Shown here piece after piece: positions 50,486 to 59,132 of a stretch of DNA of 64,000 bases (its first letter is position 1; each line of letters starts with the position of its first letter). The stretch is from Ruixingdingia sedimenti. Its GTDB lineage: Bacteria > Pseudomonadota > Alphaproteobacteria > Rhodobacterales > Rhodobacteraceae. The stretch lies in contig NZ_JAVKPH010000001.1 of assembly GCF_031432425.1 (NCBI RefSeq), positions 310,001-374,000 on the forward strand, read 5' to 3'. Position numbers and translations under genes: made by a program. A model generated the notes under the pieces. The model was not told where the DNA came from. It did no database searches and saw nothing but the letters and a program-made list of their open reading frames with translations.

Positions 50486-51985
50486 ATGAAACAGATTGGC
50501 CACTGGATCGACGGAAAGCGCGTGCCCGGCAGCTCGGGCCGCTTCGCCGATGTGTTCAACCCCGCCACCGGCGAGGTGCAGGCCCGTGTCGCGCTGGCGA
50601 CCAAGGCGGAACTCGACGCCGCCGTCGCCTCTGCCGCCGCCGCGCAACGCGCCTGGGGCGCCACCAACCCGCAGCGCCGCGCGCGCGTGATGATGGAGAT
50701 GGTGCGCCTCATCCACCGCGACATGGACAAGATGGCCGAGGTGCTGTCGTCCGAACACGGCAAGACCTTCCCCGACGCCAAGGGCGACATCCAGCGCGGG
50801 CTGGAGGTGATCGAGTTCTGCATCGGCGCGCCGCATCTGCTCAAGGGCGAGTTCACCGATTCGGCCGGCCCCGGCATCGACATGTATTCGCTGCGCCAGC
50901 CGCTCGGCGTGGCGGCGGGCATCACGCCCTTCAACTTTCCGGCCATGATCCCGCTGTGGAAGATGGGCCCGGCGCTGGCGGCGGGCAACGCCTATATCCT
51001 GAAACCCTCGGAACGCGACCCCTCGGTGCCGCTGATGCTGGCGGAACTCTTTCAGGAAGCCGGGCTGCCCGACGGCGTGTTGCAGGTGATCAACGGCGAC
51101 AAGGAATCGGTGGACGCCATCCTCGACAACGAAACCGTGCAGGCGGTGGGCTTCGTCGGGTCGACCCCGATCGCGCAGTACATCTATGCGCGCGGCTGCG
51201 GCAACGGCAAGCGGGTGCAGTGCTTCGGCGGCGCCAAGAACCACATGATCATCATGCCGGACGCCGATCTGGATCAGGCGGCGGATGCGCTGGTGGGCGC
51301 GGGCTATGGCGCGGCGGGCGAACGCTGCATGGCGATCTCGGTCGCGGTGCCGGTGGGCGACAAGACCGCCGATGCGCTGATCGAACGGCTGGTCCCGCGG
51401 ATCGAAAAGCTGAAGGTGGGCCCCTGGACCGGCGGCAACGATGTGGACTATGGCCCGGTCGTCACCGCCGCCGCCAAGGCCAACATCCTGAAGCTGGTCG
51501 AGTCGGGCGTGGAACAGGGCGCGAAACTCGTGGTCGATGGCCGCGATTTCAGCCTGCAAGGCTACGAGGACGGCTTCTTCGTCGGCCCGCATCTCTTCGA
51601 CCATGTGACCCCCGACATGGACATCTACAAGAAGGAAATCTTCGGGCCCGTCCTGTCCACCGTCCGCGCCCAAAGCTATGAAGAGGCGCTGAAGCTGGCG
51701 ATGGACCACGAATACGGCAACGGCACCGCGATCTTCACCCGCGACGGCGACACCGCGCGCGATTTCGCGGCCCGGGTGAATGTCGGCATGATCGGCATCA
51801 ACGTGCCGATCCCGGTGCCGCTGGCCTATCACACCTTCGGCGGCTGGAAGAAATCGGCCTTCGGCGACCTGAACCAGCACGGGCCCGACGCCTTCCGCTT
51901 CTACACCCGCACGAAAACCGTGACCTCGCGCTGGCCGAGCGGCATCAAGGAAGGTTCGGCCTTCAACTTCAAGGCGATGGATTGA
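50486..51985 (+). CDS. mmsA: CoA-acylating methylmalonate-semialdehyde dehydrogenase
   Basis: 499 aa aldehyde dehydrogenase. GVAAGITPFNFPAMIPLWK and ILKPSERDP form the NAD site, FVGSTPIAQYIYARG follows, and the catalytic Cys lies in GYGAAGERCMAIS. The GERCMA context and the long C-terminus (LNQHGPDAFRFYTRTKTVTSRW) are characteristic of MmsA. It converts (methyl)malonate semialdehyde to propionyl-CoA or acetyl-CoA in valine and beta-alanine breakdown. GGGAGG precedes the ATG. It heads the valine gene set. Confidence 0.96.
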   Translation: MKQIGHWIDGKRVPGSSGRFADVFNPATGEVQARVALATKAELDAAVASAAAAQRAWGATNPQRRARVMMEMVRLIHRDMDKMAEVLSSEHGKTFPDAKGDIQRGLEVIEFCIGAPHLLKGEFTDSAGPGIDMYSLRQPLGVAAGITPFNFPAMIPLWKMGPALAAGNAYILKPSERDPSVPLMLAELFQEAGLPDGVLQVINGDKESVDAILDNETVQAVGFVGSTPIAQYIYARGCGNGKRVQCFGGAKNHMIIMPDADLDQAADALVGAGYGAAGERCMAISVAVPVGDKTADALIERLVPRIEKLKVGPWTGGNDVDYGPVVTAAAKANILKLVESGVEQGAKLVVDGRDFSLQGYEDGFFVGPHLFDHVTPDMDIYKKEIFGPVLSTVRAQSYEEALKLAMDHEYGNGTAIFTRDGDTARDFAARVNVGMIGINVPIPVPLAYHTFGGWKKSAFGDLNQHGPDAFRFYTRTKTVTSRWPSGIKEGSAFNFKAMD

Positions 51986-52036
51986 TCCCGAAGGGCGCAG
52001 GGGGCATTCTGCCCCCTCTTGGCTGCGCCAATTCAC

Positions 52037-52118
52037 CCCCTGAGGATATTTTCAGACAGAAAATGAGGAAGGGCGCACCCCCGTCCACTTTCTGTCCTTG
52101 AATATCCCCGCCGGAGGC
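52037..52118. repeat. Inverted pair of the GGATATTT repeat between mmsA and the acyl-CoA dehydrogenase (locus g)
   Basis: CTGAGGATATTTTCAGACAG then AAAATGAGGAAGG (52041-52072) faces TCCACTTTCTGTCCTTGAAT then ATCCCCGCCGGAGG (52084-52116). The pair would form a stem of about 20 bp with imperfections, inside a co-directional gene set. Confidence 0.75.
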
Positions 52119-52185
52119 TCCTGCGCGTGCCGCGGGCGGGACGGCGGAGGGGGGCGCGGCGGCTATCGTGGCGGAGGAGGCACCG

Positions 52186-53334
52186 ATGGACTTCAGCCTG
52201 AGCGAGGAACAGCAGGCGATCTTCGACATGGCCCATGCCTTCGGGCAAGAGGCGATCGCGCCCCATGCCCGCGCCTGGGAAGCGGCGGGCACCATTCCGC
52301 GCGACCTGTGGCCGCGGGTGGCGGACCTAGGGCTCGGCGGGCTCTATGTGGCCGAAGACTATGGCGGGGCGGGGCTAGGGCGGCTCGACGGCACCCTGGT
52401 GTTCGAGGCGCTGGCGATGGCCTGCCCGGCGGTCGCGTCATTCCTGTCGATCCACAACATGTGCGCGGCCATGGTGGACCGCTACGGCAATGACGCGCTT
52501 CGCGCGCGCTGGCTGCCCGATCTCTGCGCGCTGCGCAAGGTGGCGAGCTATTGCCTGACCGAGCCCGGATCCGGGTCCGACGCCGCCGCGCTGCGCACGC
52601 GGGCGGCGCGGGGCGCGGGCGGGGACTACCGGCTGGACGGGACCAAGGCGTTCATTTCCGGCGGCGGCTATTCGGATGTCTATCTGGTCATGGCCCGCAC
52701 CGGGGGCGAGGGGCCGCGCGGCATTTCCGCCCTGCTGGTCGAGGCGGGCGCGCCGGGTCTATCTTTCGGCGCGGCGGAGGACAAGATGGGCTGGCGCGCG
52801 CAGCCCACGGCGCAGGTGCAGTTCGACGACTGCGCCACGCCGGCCGAAAACCTTCTGGGGCAGGAAGGGCGAGGGTTTTCCTATGCCATGGCGGGGCTCG
52901 ACGGCGGGCGGCTGAATATCGCCGCCTCGGCGCTTGGCGGCGCGCAGGCGGCGTTCGATCGCACCCGCGCCTATATGGCCGACCGGCGCGCCTTCGGACA
53001 GGCGCTCGACCAGTTCCAGGCGTTGCAGTTCCGGCTGGCGGATTGCGAGGTACGGCTGCAATCGGCCCGCGTCTTCCTGCGCCAGGCGGCGTGGAAGCTT
53101 GACACCGGCGCCCCGGATGCCACCACCTTCTGCGCGATGGCCAAACTTTATGTCACCGATGCGGCCTTCGAGGTCGCCAACCAGTGCCTGCAACTGCACG
53201 GCGGCTACGGCTATCTGGCCGATTACGGGATCGAGAAGATCGTCCGCGACCTGCGGGTGCACCAGATCCTCGAAGGCACCAACGAAATCATGCGCGTGAT
53301 CACCGCGCGCGCCCTGCTGGCGGAGACCCCATGA
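52186..53334 (+). CDS. Acyl-CoA dehydrogenase, probably isobutyryl-CoA dehydrogenase
   Basis: 382 aa from MDFSLSEEQQAIFDMAHAFG, preceded by GGAGGAG at 7 bases. FAD and substrate motifs are YCLTEPGSGSDAAAL, QCLQLHGGYGYLADYGIEK and the catalytic Glu E363 in ILEGTNEIMR. The context (mmsA before, hydroxyisobutyryl-CoA hydrolase after) and the human ACAD8-like sequence suggest isobutyryl-CoA to methacrylyl-CoA in valine catabolism. The stop overlaps the next gene by ATGA. A GTG six codons upstream is open. Confidence 0.9.
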   Translation: MDFSLSEEQQAIFDMAHAFGQEAIAPHARAWEAAGTIPRDLWPRVADLGLGGLYVAEDYGGAGLGRLDGTLVFEALAMACPAVASFLSIHNMCAAMVDRYGNDALRARWLPDLCALRKVASYCLTEPGSGSDAAALRTRAARGAGGDYRLDGTKAFISGGGYSDVYLVMARTGGEGPRGISALLVEAGAPGLSFGAAEDKMGWRAQPTAQVQFDDCATPAENLLGQEGRGFSYAMAGLDGGRLNIAASALGGAQAAFDRTRAYMADRRAFGQALDQFQALQFRLADCEVRLQSARVFLRQAAWKLDTGAPDATTFCAMAKLYVTDAAFEVANQCLQLHGGYGYLADYGIEKIVRDLRVHQILEGTNEIMRVITARALLAETP

Positions 53335-55253
53335 CCGATGTTCTGACCCGCATCGACGGCCGCGCCGGCCGCATCACGCTGAACCGGCCCAAGGCGCTGA
53401 ACGCGCTGAGCCATCCGATGTGCCTTGCGATCGAGGCCGCGCTGGATGCCTGGCGCACCGACCCCGCGGTGGCGCTGGTGGTGATCGACGCCGAGGGCGA
53501 ACGCGCCTTCTGCGCCGGGGGCGACATCGCCGCGGTCTATCATGCCGGCAAGGCGGGCGATCCTTCGGTCGGGCGCGACTTCTGGCGCGACGAATACCGG
53601 CTGAACGCCAAGCTCGCCGAATATCCCAAGCCCGTGGTGGCGCTGATGCAGGGCATCGTCATGGGCGGCGGCGTGGGGCTCGGCGGTCATGTCAGCCACC
53701 GGGTGGTGGGCGACACCACCCAGATCGCCATGCCCGAATGCGGCATCGGGCTGATCCCCGATGTGGGCGGCACACTGCTCTTGGCGCGGGCGCCGGGGCG
53801 GATCGGCCTTTACCTCGGGCTGACGGGCGCGCGGATGGGGCCGGACGACGCGATCCGCGCCGGTTTCGCCGACCACTACCTGCCCGAGGACGAATGGCCC
53901 GCGCTGGTGGCGCAACTGGTGGAAACCGGCGATGCCGGGCTGGTCGCCGCCAGCGCGCAGCAACCGGCCCCGGGCCTGTTCGCCGAATCCGCCGGTGACA
54001 TCGACGCGGCCTTCGACGGCGAGGATCCGGCCGCGACGCTGGCCCGGCTGGACGAACTGCCCCATGACTGGGCGGTGCTGGCCGCCAAGGCGATCCGGCG
54101 CAATTCGGCCCTGTCGATGGTCTGCACCCGGGCGCTGATCGCCGCCACCGCCCCCGGCGACGGGCTGCGCGAGGCGCTGGTGCGCGAGTTCCGCTTCACC
54201 TTCCGCGCCGCCGAAAAGGGGCGCACCGATTTTCTGGAAGGCGTGCGCGCGCAGATCATCGACAAGGACCGCAGCCCCCGCTGGCAGCATGCCGCCCCCG
54301 AGGAGGTGACGGCCGAAGAGGTCGCCGCCCTGCTCGCCCCCCTGGGCGAGGACGAATTGCGCTTTGCCGATGCCCGGCCGCTGCGGGTTGGGTTCATCGG
54401 CCTCGGCAACATGGGCGCGCCGATGGCGGCCAATCTGGTAAAGGCGGGCCACCGCGTCGCCGGCTTCGACGTGACCGGCCAGATGCCCGCGGGGGTGACA
54501 CCCGCCGACAGCGCCGCCGCGGCCGCGCGGGGGGCGGATGTGGTGATCACCATGCTGCCGAACGGCGCGATCCTGCGCGCGGTGGCGGCAGAGGTGATCC
54601 CCGCCATGCGGCGCGGCGCGGTTTTCTGCGACTGTTCCACCGTCGATGTCGACAGCGCCCGCGCGGTGGCGGACCAAGCCGAGGCAGCGGGGCTTTCGGC
54701 GCTCGATGCCCCCGTGTCGGGCGGCGTGGGCGGGGCGGCGGCGGGCACGCTCACCTTCATGGTCGGCGGGCCGGATGCCGCCTTCGCCCGCGTCCTGCCG
54801 CTGTTCGACATCATGGGCCAGAAGGCCGTGCATTGCGGCGGCGCGGGCGCGGGACAGGCGGCCAAGATCTGCAACAACATGATCCTCGGCGCCACGATGA
54901 TCGTCACCTGCGAGGCCTTCGCGCTGGCCGACAAGCTGGGTCTGGACCGCGCGCGGATGTTCGATGTGGTTTCCACCTCGTCGGGCTATTCCTGGTCGAT
55001 GAACGCCTATTGCCCGGCCCCCGGCGTCGGCCCCCAAAGCCCGGCCGACAACGGCTATCGCCCCGGTTTCGCCGCCGAACTGATGCTCAAGGACCTGCGG
55101 CTGTCGCAACAGGCCGCCGAAAGCGTGGATGCCGACACGCCCCTGGGCGCGCTTGCCGCCGAACTCTACCGCCGCTTCGTCGAGGAAGAGGACGGGCGGG
55201 GCCGCGACTTTTCCGCCATGCTGCCGCGGTTCGAGGGGCGCGGGCGCGGCTGA
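53331..55253 (+). CDS. Fused 3-hydroxyisobutyryl-CoA hydrolase / 3-hydroxyisobutyrate dehydrogenase
   Basis: 640 aa in one uninterrupted frame. Residues 1-345 are a crotonase-fold 3-hydroxyisobutyryl-CoA hydrolase: oxyanion loop AFCAGGDIAAVYHAGKAG and the hydrolase pair E136 and D144 in MPECGIGLIPDVGG. Residues 351-640 are a 3-hydroxyisobutyrate dehydrogenase: RVGFIGLGNMGAPMAANLVK, substrate loop DAPVSGGVGGAAAGTLTFM, catalytic K512 in GAGQAAKICNNM, and KDLRLSQQAA. The two enzymes catalyse successive steps of valine breakdown and are normally separate genes. The linker is FADARP, and the expected dehydrogenase ATG is a CTG. The start overlaps the acyl-CoA dehydrogenase stop (ATGA). Confidence 0.9.
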   Translation: MTDVLTRIDGRAGRITLNRPKALNALSHPMCLAIEAALDAWRTDPAVALVVIDAEGERAFCAGGDIAAVYHAGKAGDPSVGRDFWRDEYRLNAKLAEYPKPVVALMQGIVMGGGVGLGGHVSHRVVGDTTQIAMPECGIGLIPDVGGTLLLARAPGRIGLYLGLTGARMGPDDAIRAGFADHYLPEDEWPALVAQLVETGDAGLVAASAQQPAPGLFAESAGDIDAAFDGEDPAATLARLDELPHDWAVLAAKAIRRNSALSMVCTRALIAATAPGDGLREALVREFRFTFRAAEKGRTDFLEGVRAQIIDKDRSPRWQHAAPEEVTAEEVAALLAPLGEDELRFADARPLRVGFIGLGNMGAPMAANLVKAGHRVAGFDVTGQMPAGVTPADSAAAAARGADVVITMLPNGAILRAVAAEVIPAMRRGAVFCDCSTVDVDSARAVADQAEAAGLSALDAPVSGGVGGAAAGTLTFMVGGPDAAFARVLPLFDIMGQKAVHCGGAGAGQAAKICNNMILGATMIVTCEAFALADKLGLDRARMFDVVSTSSGYSWSMNAYCPAPGVGPQSPADNGYRPGFAAELMLKDLRLSQQAAESVDADTPLGALAAELYRRFVEEEDGRGRDFSAMLPRFEGRGRG

Positions 55254-55355
55254 ACGGGGGGGGGGCGCGGCAAGCATTCGCTTTCGTGAATGCCTGCCGC
55301 GTGGCATGATGGCCCCGCGGCCCGGCAGGCGGGCCGCCCGTACCGGGGACCGAAC

Positions 55356-55559
55356 ATGTTCCAGACCAATGTCGGCACCATCGACCGCATCGTCCGCATC
55401 GTCGTGGGTCTTGCCCTGATCCTGGGCTTCTTCCTCGACACCGATGCGCGCTATCGCTGGCTCTACCTTCTCGGCATCCTGCCCCTGCTGACCGGGCTTC
55501 TGTCCACCTGCCCGGCCTATTCGCTTCTGGGCATCAGCACCTGCCGAACCAGGGGCTGA
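55356..55559 (+). CDS. DUF2892 (YgaP-like) small membrane protein
   Basis: 67 aa, MFQTNVGTIDRIVRIVVGLA then LILGFFLDTD and a second helix YLLGILPLLTGLLSTCPAYS. This is the two-helix domain that follows rhodanese in YgaP, here alone. It keeps the Cys pair (STCPAYSLLGISTC). It may belong to sulfur or thiol metabolism. It converges on uvrA. Confidence 0.88.
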   Translation: MFQTNVGTIDRIVRIVVGLALILGFFLDTDARYRWLYLLGILPLLTGLLSTCPAYSLLGISTCRTRG

Positions 55560-55571
55560 GCGACGCAGCCG

Positions 55572-55594
55572 GGCCGGCCGGTTGCCGGCCGGCC
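55572..55594. terminator. Palindromic hairpin between DUF2892 gene and uvrA
   Basis: GGCCGGCCGG-TTG-CCGGCCGGCC is a perfect 10-bp stem in the convergent gap. It touches the uvrA stop codon and has no T run, so its role as terminator is inferred. Confidence 0.55.
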
Positions 55595-58458
55595 TATTCC
55601 GCCGCCATCCGCCCGCGTTTCAGCAGGGGGGCGAGGTAACGGCCGGTATGGCTTTCGGCCACCCGCGCCACATCCTCGGGCGTGCCGGTCGCCACCACCT
55701 GCCCGCCGCCATCGCCGCCTTCGGGGCCGATGTCGATGATCCAGTCGGCGGTCTTCACCACGTCGAGGTTGTGTTCGATCACCACCACCGTGTTGCCCTG
55801 ATCGACCAGTTCGTGCAGCACTTCCAGCAGCTTGCGCACATCCTCGAAATGCAGCCCCGTGGTCGGTTCGTCGAGGATGTAGAGCGTCCGCCCGGTGGCC
55901 CGGCGCGCCAGTTCCTTCGACAGTTTCACCCGCTGCGCCTCGCCCCCCGAAAGGGTCGTGGCCTGCTGGCCGACCTTGATATAGCCGAGCCCGACCCGCA
56001 CCAGCGCATCCATCTTTTCCCGGATCGCCGGCACGGCGGAAAAGAAGCCCTGCGCATCCTCCACCGTCATGTCAAGAACGTCCGCGATGGTCTTGTTCTT
56101 GAACTTGATTTCCAGCGTCTCTCGGTTGTAGCGCGCGCCCTTGCAGGTCTCGCAGGTGACATAGACATCGGGCAGGAAATGCATCTCGATCTTGATGACG
56201 CCATCGCCCTGACACGCCTCGCACCGCCCGCCCTTGACGTTGAAGCTGAACCGCCCCGGCTTGTAACCGCGCGCCTGCGCCTCCGGCAGGCCGGCGAACC
56301 AGTCGCGGATGGGGTCGAAGGCGCCGGTATAGGTGGCCGGGTTCGACCGCGGGGTGCGGCCGATGGGGCGCTGGTCGATGTCGATCACCTTGTCCAGATG
56401 TTCCAGCCCCCGGATCGTCTCGCAGGGGGCGGGCGTCTGTTTCGCGCCGTTGAGCCGCATCGAGGCGGTCTTGAACAGCGTCTCGATCGTCAGCGTGGAC
56501 TTGCCGCCCCCCGACACGCCGGTGACGCAGATGAACCGCCCAAGCGGGAAATCCACCGTGACGTTCTTGAGGTTGTTCCCGCAAGCTCCCACAACGACAA
56601 GCTTTTTCCCGCTTCCATCGCGCCGCCCCCGGGGCACGGGGATGGACCGGGTACCGGCCAGATACTGGCCCGTCACGCTTGCCGGGTCGGCCATGATTTC
56701 GGCCGGGGTGCCATGCGCCACCACCCGCCCGCCATGCACGCCCGCGCCGGGGCCGATGTCGTAGACATAATCCGCCTCGCGGATCGCGTCCTCGTCATGT
56801 TCCACCACCAGCACGGTATTGCCCTGATCGCGCAGGTTCTTGAGCGTCTGCAACAGCCGGTCGTTGTCGCGCTGGTGCAGCCCGATGGAGGGCTCGTCCA
56901 GCACGTAAAGCACCCCGGTCAGGCCCGACCCGATCTGGCTCGCCAGCCGGATGCGCTGGCTTTCGCCGCCCGACAGCGTACCCGCATTGCGGGAAAGCGT
57001 CAGATAGTCGAGCCCGACATTGACAAGAAATCCAAGGCGTTCGCGGATTTCCTTCAGGATCGCCCGGGCGATCTCATTGCTTTGCGCGCTCAGCGTTTCG
57101 GGGGCGGATTCGACCCAGGCCAGCGCCTCGCGGATCGACTTTTCCACAACCTGGCCAATGTGATGGCCGGCGATCTTCACGGCCAGCGCCTCGGGCCGCA
57201 GCCGGTAGCCGCCGCAGGCATGGCAGGCGCGGTTGTTCTGGTAGCGTTCGAATTCCTCGCGCACCCAGGCGCTGTCGGTTTCGCGGTAGCGGCGTTCCAT
57301 GTTGGGGATCACGCCCTCGAACACGCGCGAGACCTGATAGACCCGCCCGCCCTCGTCATAGCGGAACAGGATCTCCTCGCCGCCCGATCCGCGCAGGAAC
57401 AGGTTCTGCACGTTTTCCGGCAGGTCCTTCCACTTCTTGCGCTTGTCGAATTTGTAATGCGCGGCAAGGGCTTCGATGGTCTGGGTAAAGTAGGGCGACT
57501 TCGACTTGGCCCAGGGCGCGATGGCGCCCCCCAACAGCGTCAGCGACTGGTCGGGCACCACGAGGCGTTCGTCGAAGAACAGCTCCACCCCCAGACCGTC
57601 GCAGATCGGGCAGGCCCCGAAAGGCGCGTTGAAGGAGAAAAGCCGCGGCTCGATTTCCGGGATGGTGAAGCCGCTGACCGGGCAGGCGAACTTTTCGCTG
57701 AAGACATGGCGTTCCGGCTCGCCGTCCTGCGGTGCGGTCTCGAGGATGGCGATGCCGTCGGCAAGGTTCAGCGCGGTGCGGAAGCTGTCGGCCAGCCGCA
57801 CCTCCAGCCCCGCGCGCACCACGATCCGGTCCACCACCACGTCGATGTCGTGGCGCAGCTTCTTGTCCAGCACCGGCGGCTCGTCGAGGTCGTGGAACGC
57901 CCCGTCCACCTTGACGCGCTGGAACCCCTGCTTGCGCAGTTCCAGCATTTCCTTGCGGTATTCGCCCTTGCGGTCGCGGATGATCGGGGCCAGCAGATAG
58001 CCGCGCGTGCCCTCGGGCAGCGCCATCACCCGGTCCACCATGTCCTGCACCTGGCTGGCGACGATGGGCAGGCCGGTGGCGGGCGAATAGGGCACGCCGA
58101 CGCGGGCGAACAGAAGCCGCAGATAATCGTAGATCTCCGTCACCGTGCCGACGGTGGACCGGGGGTTCTTCGATGTCGTCTTCTGTTCGATGGAAATCGC
58201 CGGGCTGAGGCCGCTGATATGGTCCACATCCGGCTTGCCCGCCATGTCGAGAAACTGGCGCGCATAGGCCGACAGGCTTTCGACATAGCGCCGCTGGCCC
58301 TCGGCATAGATCGTGTCGAAGGCGAGGCTGGACTTGCCCGACCCCGACAGCCCGGTGATCACCGTCAGCCGGTCGCGGGGGATCTTCACGTCGATGTTCT
58401 TGAGGTTGTGTTCGCGCGCGCCGCGCACCTCGATGAACTTCTGTTCCGTCATGGCCAT
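55594..58458 (-). CDS. uvrA: Excinuclease ABC subunit A
   Basis: 954 aa, full-length UvrA. It has two ABC ATPase halves (Walker A GLSGSGKSSLAFDT near residue 35 and GVSGGGKSTLTIET in the second half; signatures LSGGESQRIRLASQIG and LSGGEAQRVKLSKELA). Zinc fingers are seen as CPICDGLG, CHACGGYRL and CEACQGDG...CETCKGARYN. It recognises bulky DNA lesions for nucleotide excision repair. I start at MAMTEQKFIEVRGAREHNLK. A LexA box lies 63-77 bases upstream, so it should be SOS-induced. In many alphaproteobacteria ssb is divergent from uvrA; here a rhodanese gene is. Confidence 0.97.
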   Translation of the reverse strand: MAMTEQKFIEVRGAREHNLKNIDVKIPRDRLTVITGLSGSGKSSLAFDTIYAEGQRRYVESLSAYARQFLDMAGKPDVDHISGLSPAISIEQKTTSKNPRSTVGTVTEIYDYLRLLFARVGVPYSPATGLPIVASQVQDMVDRVMALPEGTRGYLLAPIIRDRKGEYRKEMLELRKQGFQRVKVDGAFHDLDEPPVLDKKLRHDIDVVVDRIVVRAGLEVRLADSFRTALNLADGIAILETAPQDGEPERHVFSEKFACPVSGFTIPEIEPRLFSFNAPFGACPICDGLGVELFFDERLVVPDQSLTLLGGAIAPWAKSKSPYFTQTIEALAAHYKFDKRKKWKDLPENVQNLFLRGSGGEEILFRYDEGGRVYQVSRVFEGVIPNMERRYRETDSAWVREEFERYQNNRACHACGGYRLRPEALAVKIAGHHIGQVVEKSIREALAWVESAPETLSAQSNEIARAILKEIRERLGFLVNVGLDYLTLSRNAGTLSGGESQRIRLASQIGSGLTGVLYVLDEPSIGLHQRDNDRLLQTLKNLRDQGNTVLVVEHDEDAIREADYVYDIGPGAGVHGGRVVAHGTPAEIMADPASVTGQYLAGTRSIPVPRGRRDGSGKKLVVVGACGNNLKNVTVDFPLGRFICVTGVSGGGKSTLTIETLFKTASMRLNGAKQTPAPCETIRGLEHLDKVIDIDQRPIGRTPRSNPATYTGAFDPIRDWFAGLPEAQARGYKPGRFSFNVKGGRCEACQGDGVIKIEMHFLPDVYVTCETCKGARYNRETLEIKFKNKTIADVLDMTVEDAQGFFSAVPAIREKMDALVRVGLGYIKVGQQATTLSGGEAQRVKLSKELARRATGRTLYILDEPTTGLHFEDVRKLLEVLHELVDQGNTVVVIEHNLDVVKTADWIIDIGPEGGDGGGQVVATGTPEDVARVAESHTGRYLAPLLKRGRMAAE

Positions 58459-58520
58459 CCCCGCGCCCTCGTGCAGGCCACAGATAGCGGATGTCGGCCG
58501 AGTCTCCAACCCGAAAGCGT

Positions 58521-58535
58521 GAACATTAAGTGAAC
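58521..58535 (-). promoter_or_regulatory. LexA box upstream of uvrA
   Basis: On the minus strand the sequence is GTTCACTTAATGTTC, an exact match to the alphaproteobacterial SOS box GTTC-N7-GTTC, with an AT-rich spacer. It sits 63 bases before the uvrA start. Confidence 0.85.
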
Positions 58536-58644
58536 TTTTACCATTACCGGCCGAAAATCGCGGGGACGTGAGGCGATTCCGCTTGAACATATTCCTGTTT
58601 GTGAATTTATTGAGCCCATCCCGAGTCACCCGAGAGGATCCGCC

Positions 58645-59001
58645 ATGTTCGGCCTGCGCAAATCCCGCGTCCAGCGCATCGACCCCTGCGAGGCCGTCGC
58701 CCGCCATGCGCGCGGCGACCTGACCGTCATCGACGTGCGCGAGGCGGCGGAACTGCGCGCCAGCGGCACGGCCAGGGGCGCGCTGCATGTGCCGCTGGCG
58801 CTGCTGCCGATCAAGGCCGACCCGCGCCACCCCGGCCACGACCCCGCGCTGGACCCGGACCGGCCCGTCGCGCTTTACTGTGCGGCCGGCGGGCGGTCGG
58901 GGATGGCGGCGGAACTGCTGATGAAGCTCGGCTATCGCGAGGTCTACAATATCGGCGGCTTCGGCGACTGGTGCGCGGGCGGCGGCCAGACCTGCCGCTG
59001 A
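58645..59001 (+). CDS. Rhodanese-domain sulfurtransferase
   Basis: 118 aa, a single rhodanese domain. The active-site Cys C79 is in ALYCAAGGRSGMAAELL, and VIDVREAAELRASG is the CH2A-like motif. The protein should form a persulfide and transfer sulfane sulfur. GAGAGGAT precedes the ATG. It is divergent from uvrA and converges on lpd with a bidirectional terminator between. A link to the DUF2892 gene (fused with rhodanese in YgaP) is tempting, because both flank uvrA. Confidence 0.92.
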   Translation: MFGLRKSRVQRIDPCEAVARHARGDLTVIDVREAAELRASGTARGALHVPLALLPIKADPRHPGHDPALDPDRPVALYCAAGGRSGMAAELLMKLGYREVYNIGGFGDWCAGGGQTCR

Positions 59002-59014
59002 CCGGGGCACACAA

Positions 59015-59045
59015 GATTTTCGGACGAAAAATTTTCCGTCCCGCC
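59015..59045. repeat. AT palindromic repeat (AGATTTTCGGACGAAAAATT)
   Basis: This is a diverged copy of the palindrome found intact at 63686-63711: GATTTTCGGACGAAAAATTT in strongly AT-biased sequence against a GC-rich background. Confidence 0.6.
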
Positions 59046-59082
59046 GCGCCGCAGGCGCGGCCCGGCCCAACCGGGCGTGGTG

Positions 59083-59107
59083 AAAAAGGGCCCCGAGGGG
59101 CCCTTTT
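59083..59107. terminator. Bidirectional terminator between rhodanese gene and lpd
   Basis: AAAAGGGCCCC-GA-GGGGCCCTTTT is a perfect inverted repeat with A and T runs at its ends, so it works in both directions for the convergent genes. Confidence 0.9.
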
Positions 59108-59132
59108 GCATCGCGGACGGGCGGGAGGGCCC

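Noticed and set aside
55582..58533. 983-aa plus-strand open frame opposite uvrA
   Set aside because: It is antisense to the whole of uvrA. There is no domain and no ribosome binding site, and the frame is open because of codon bias.
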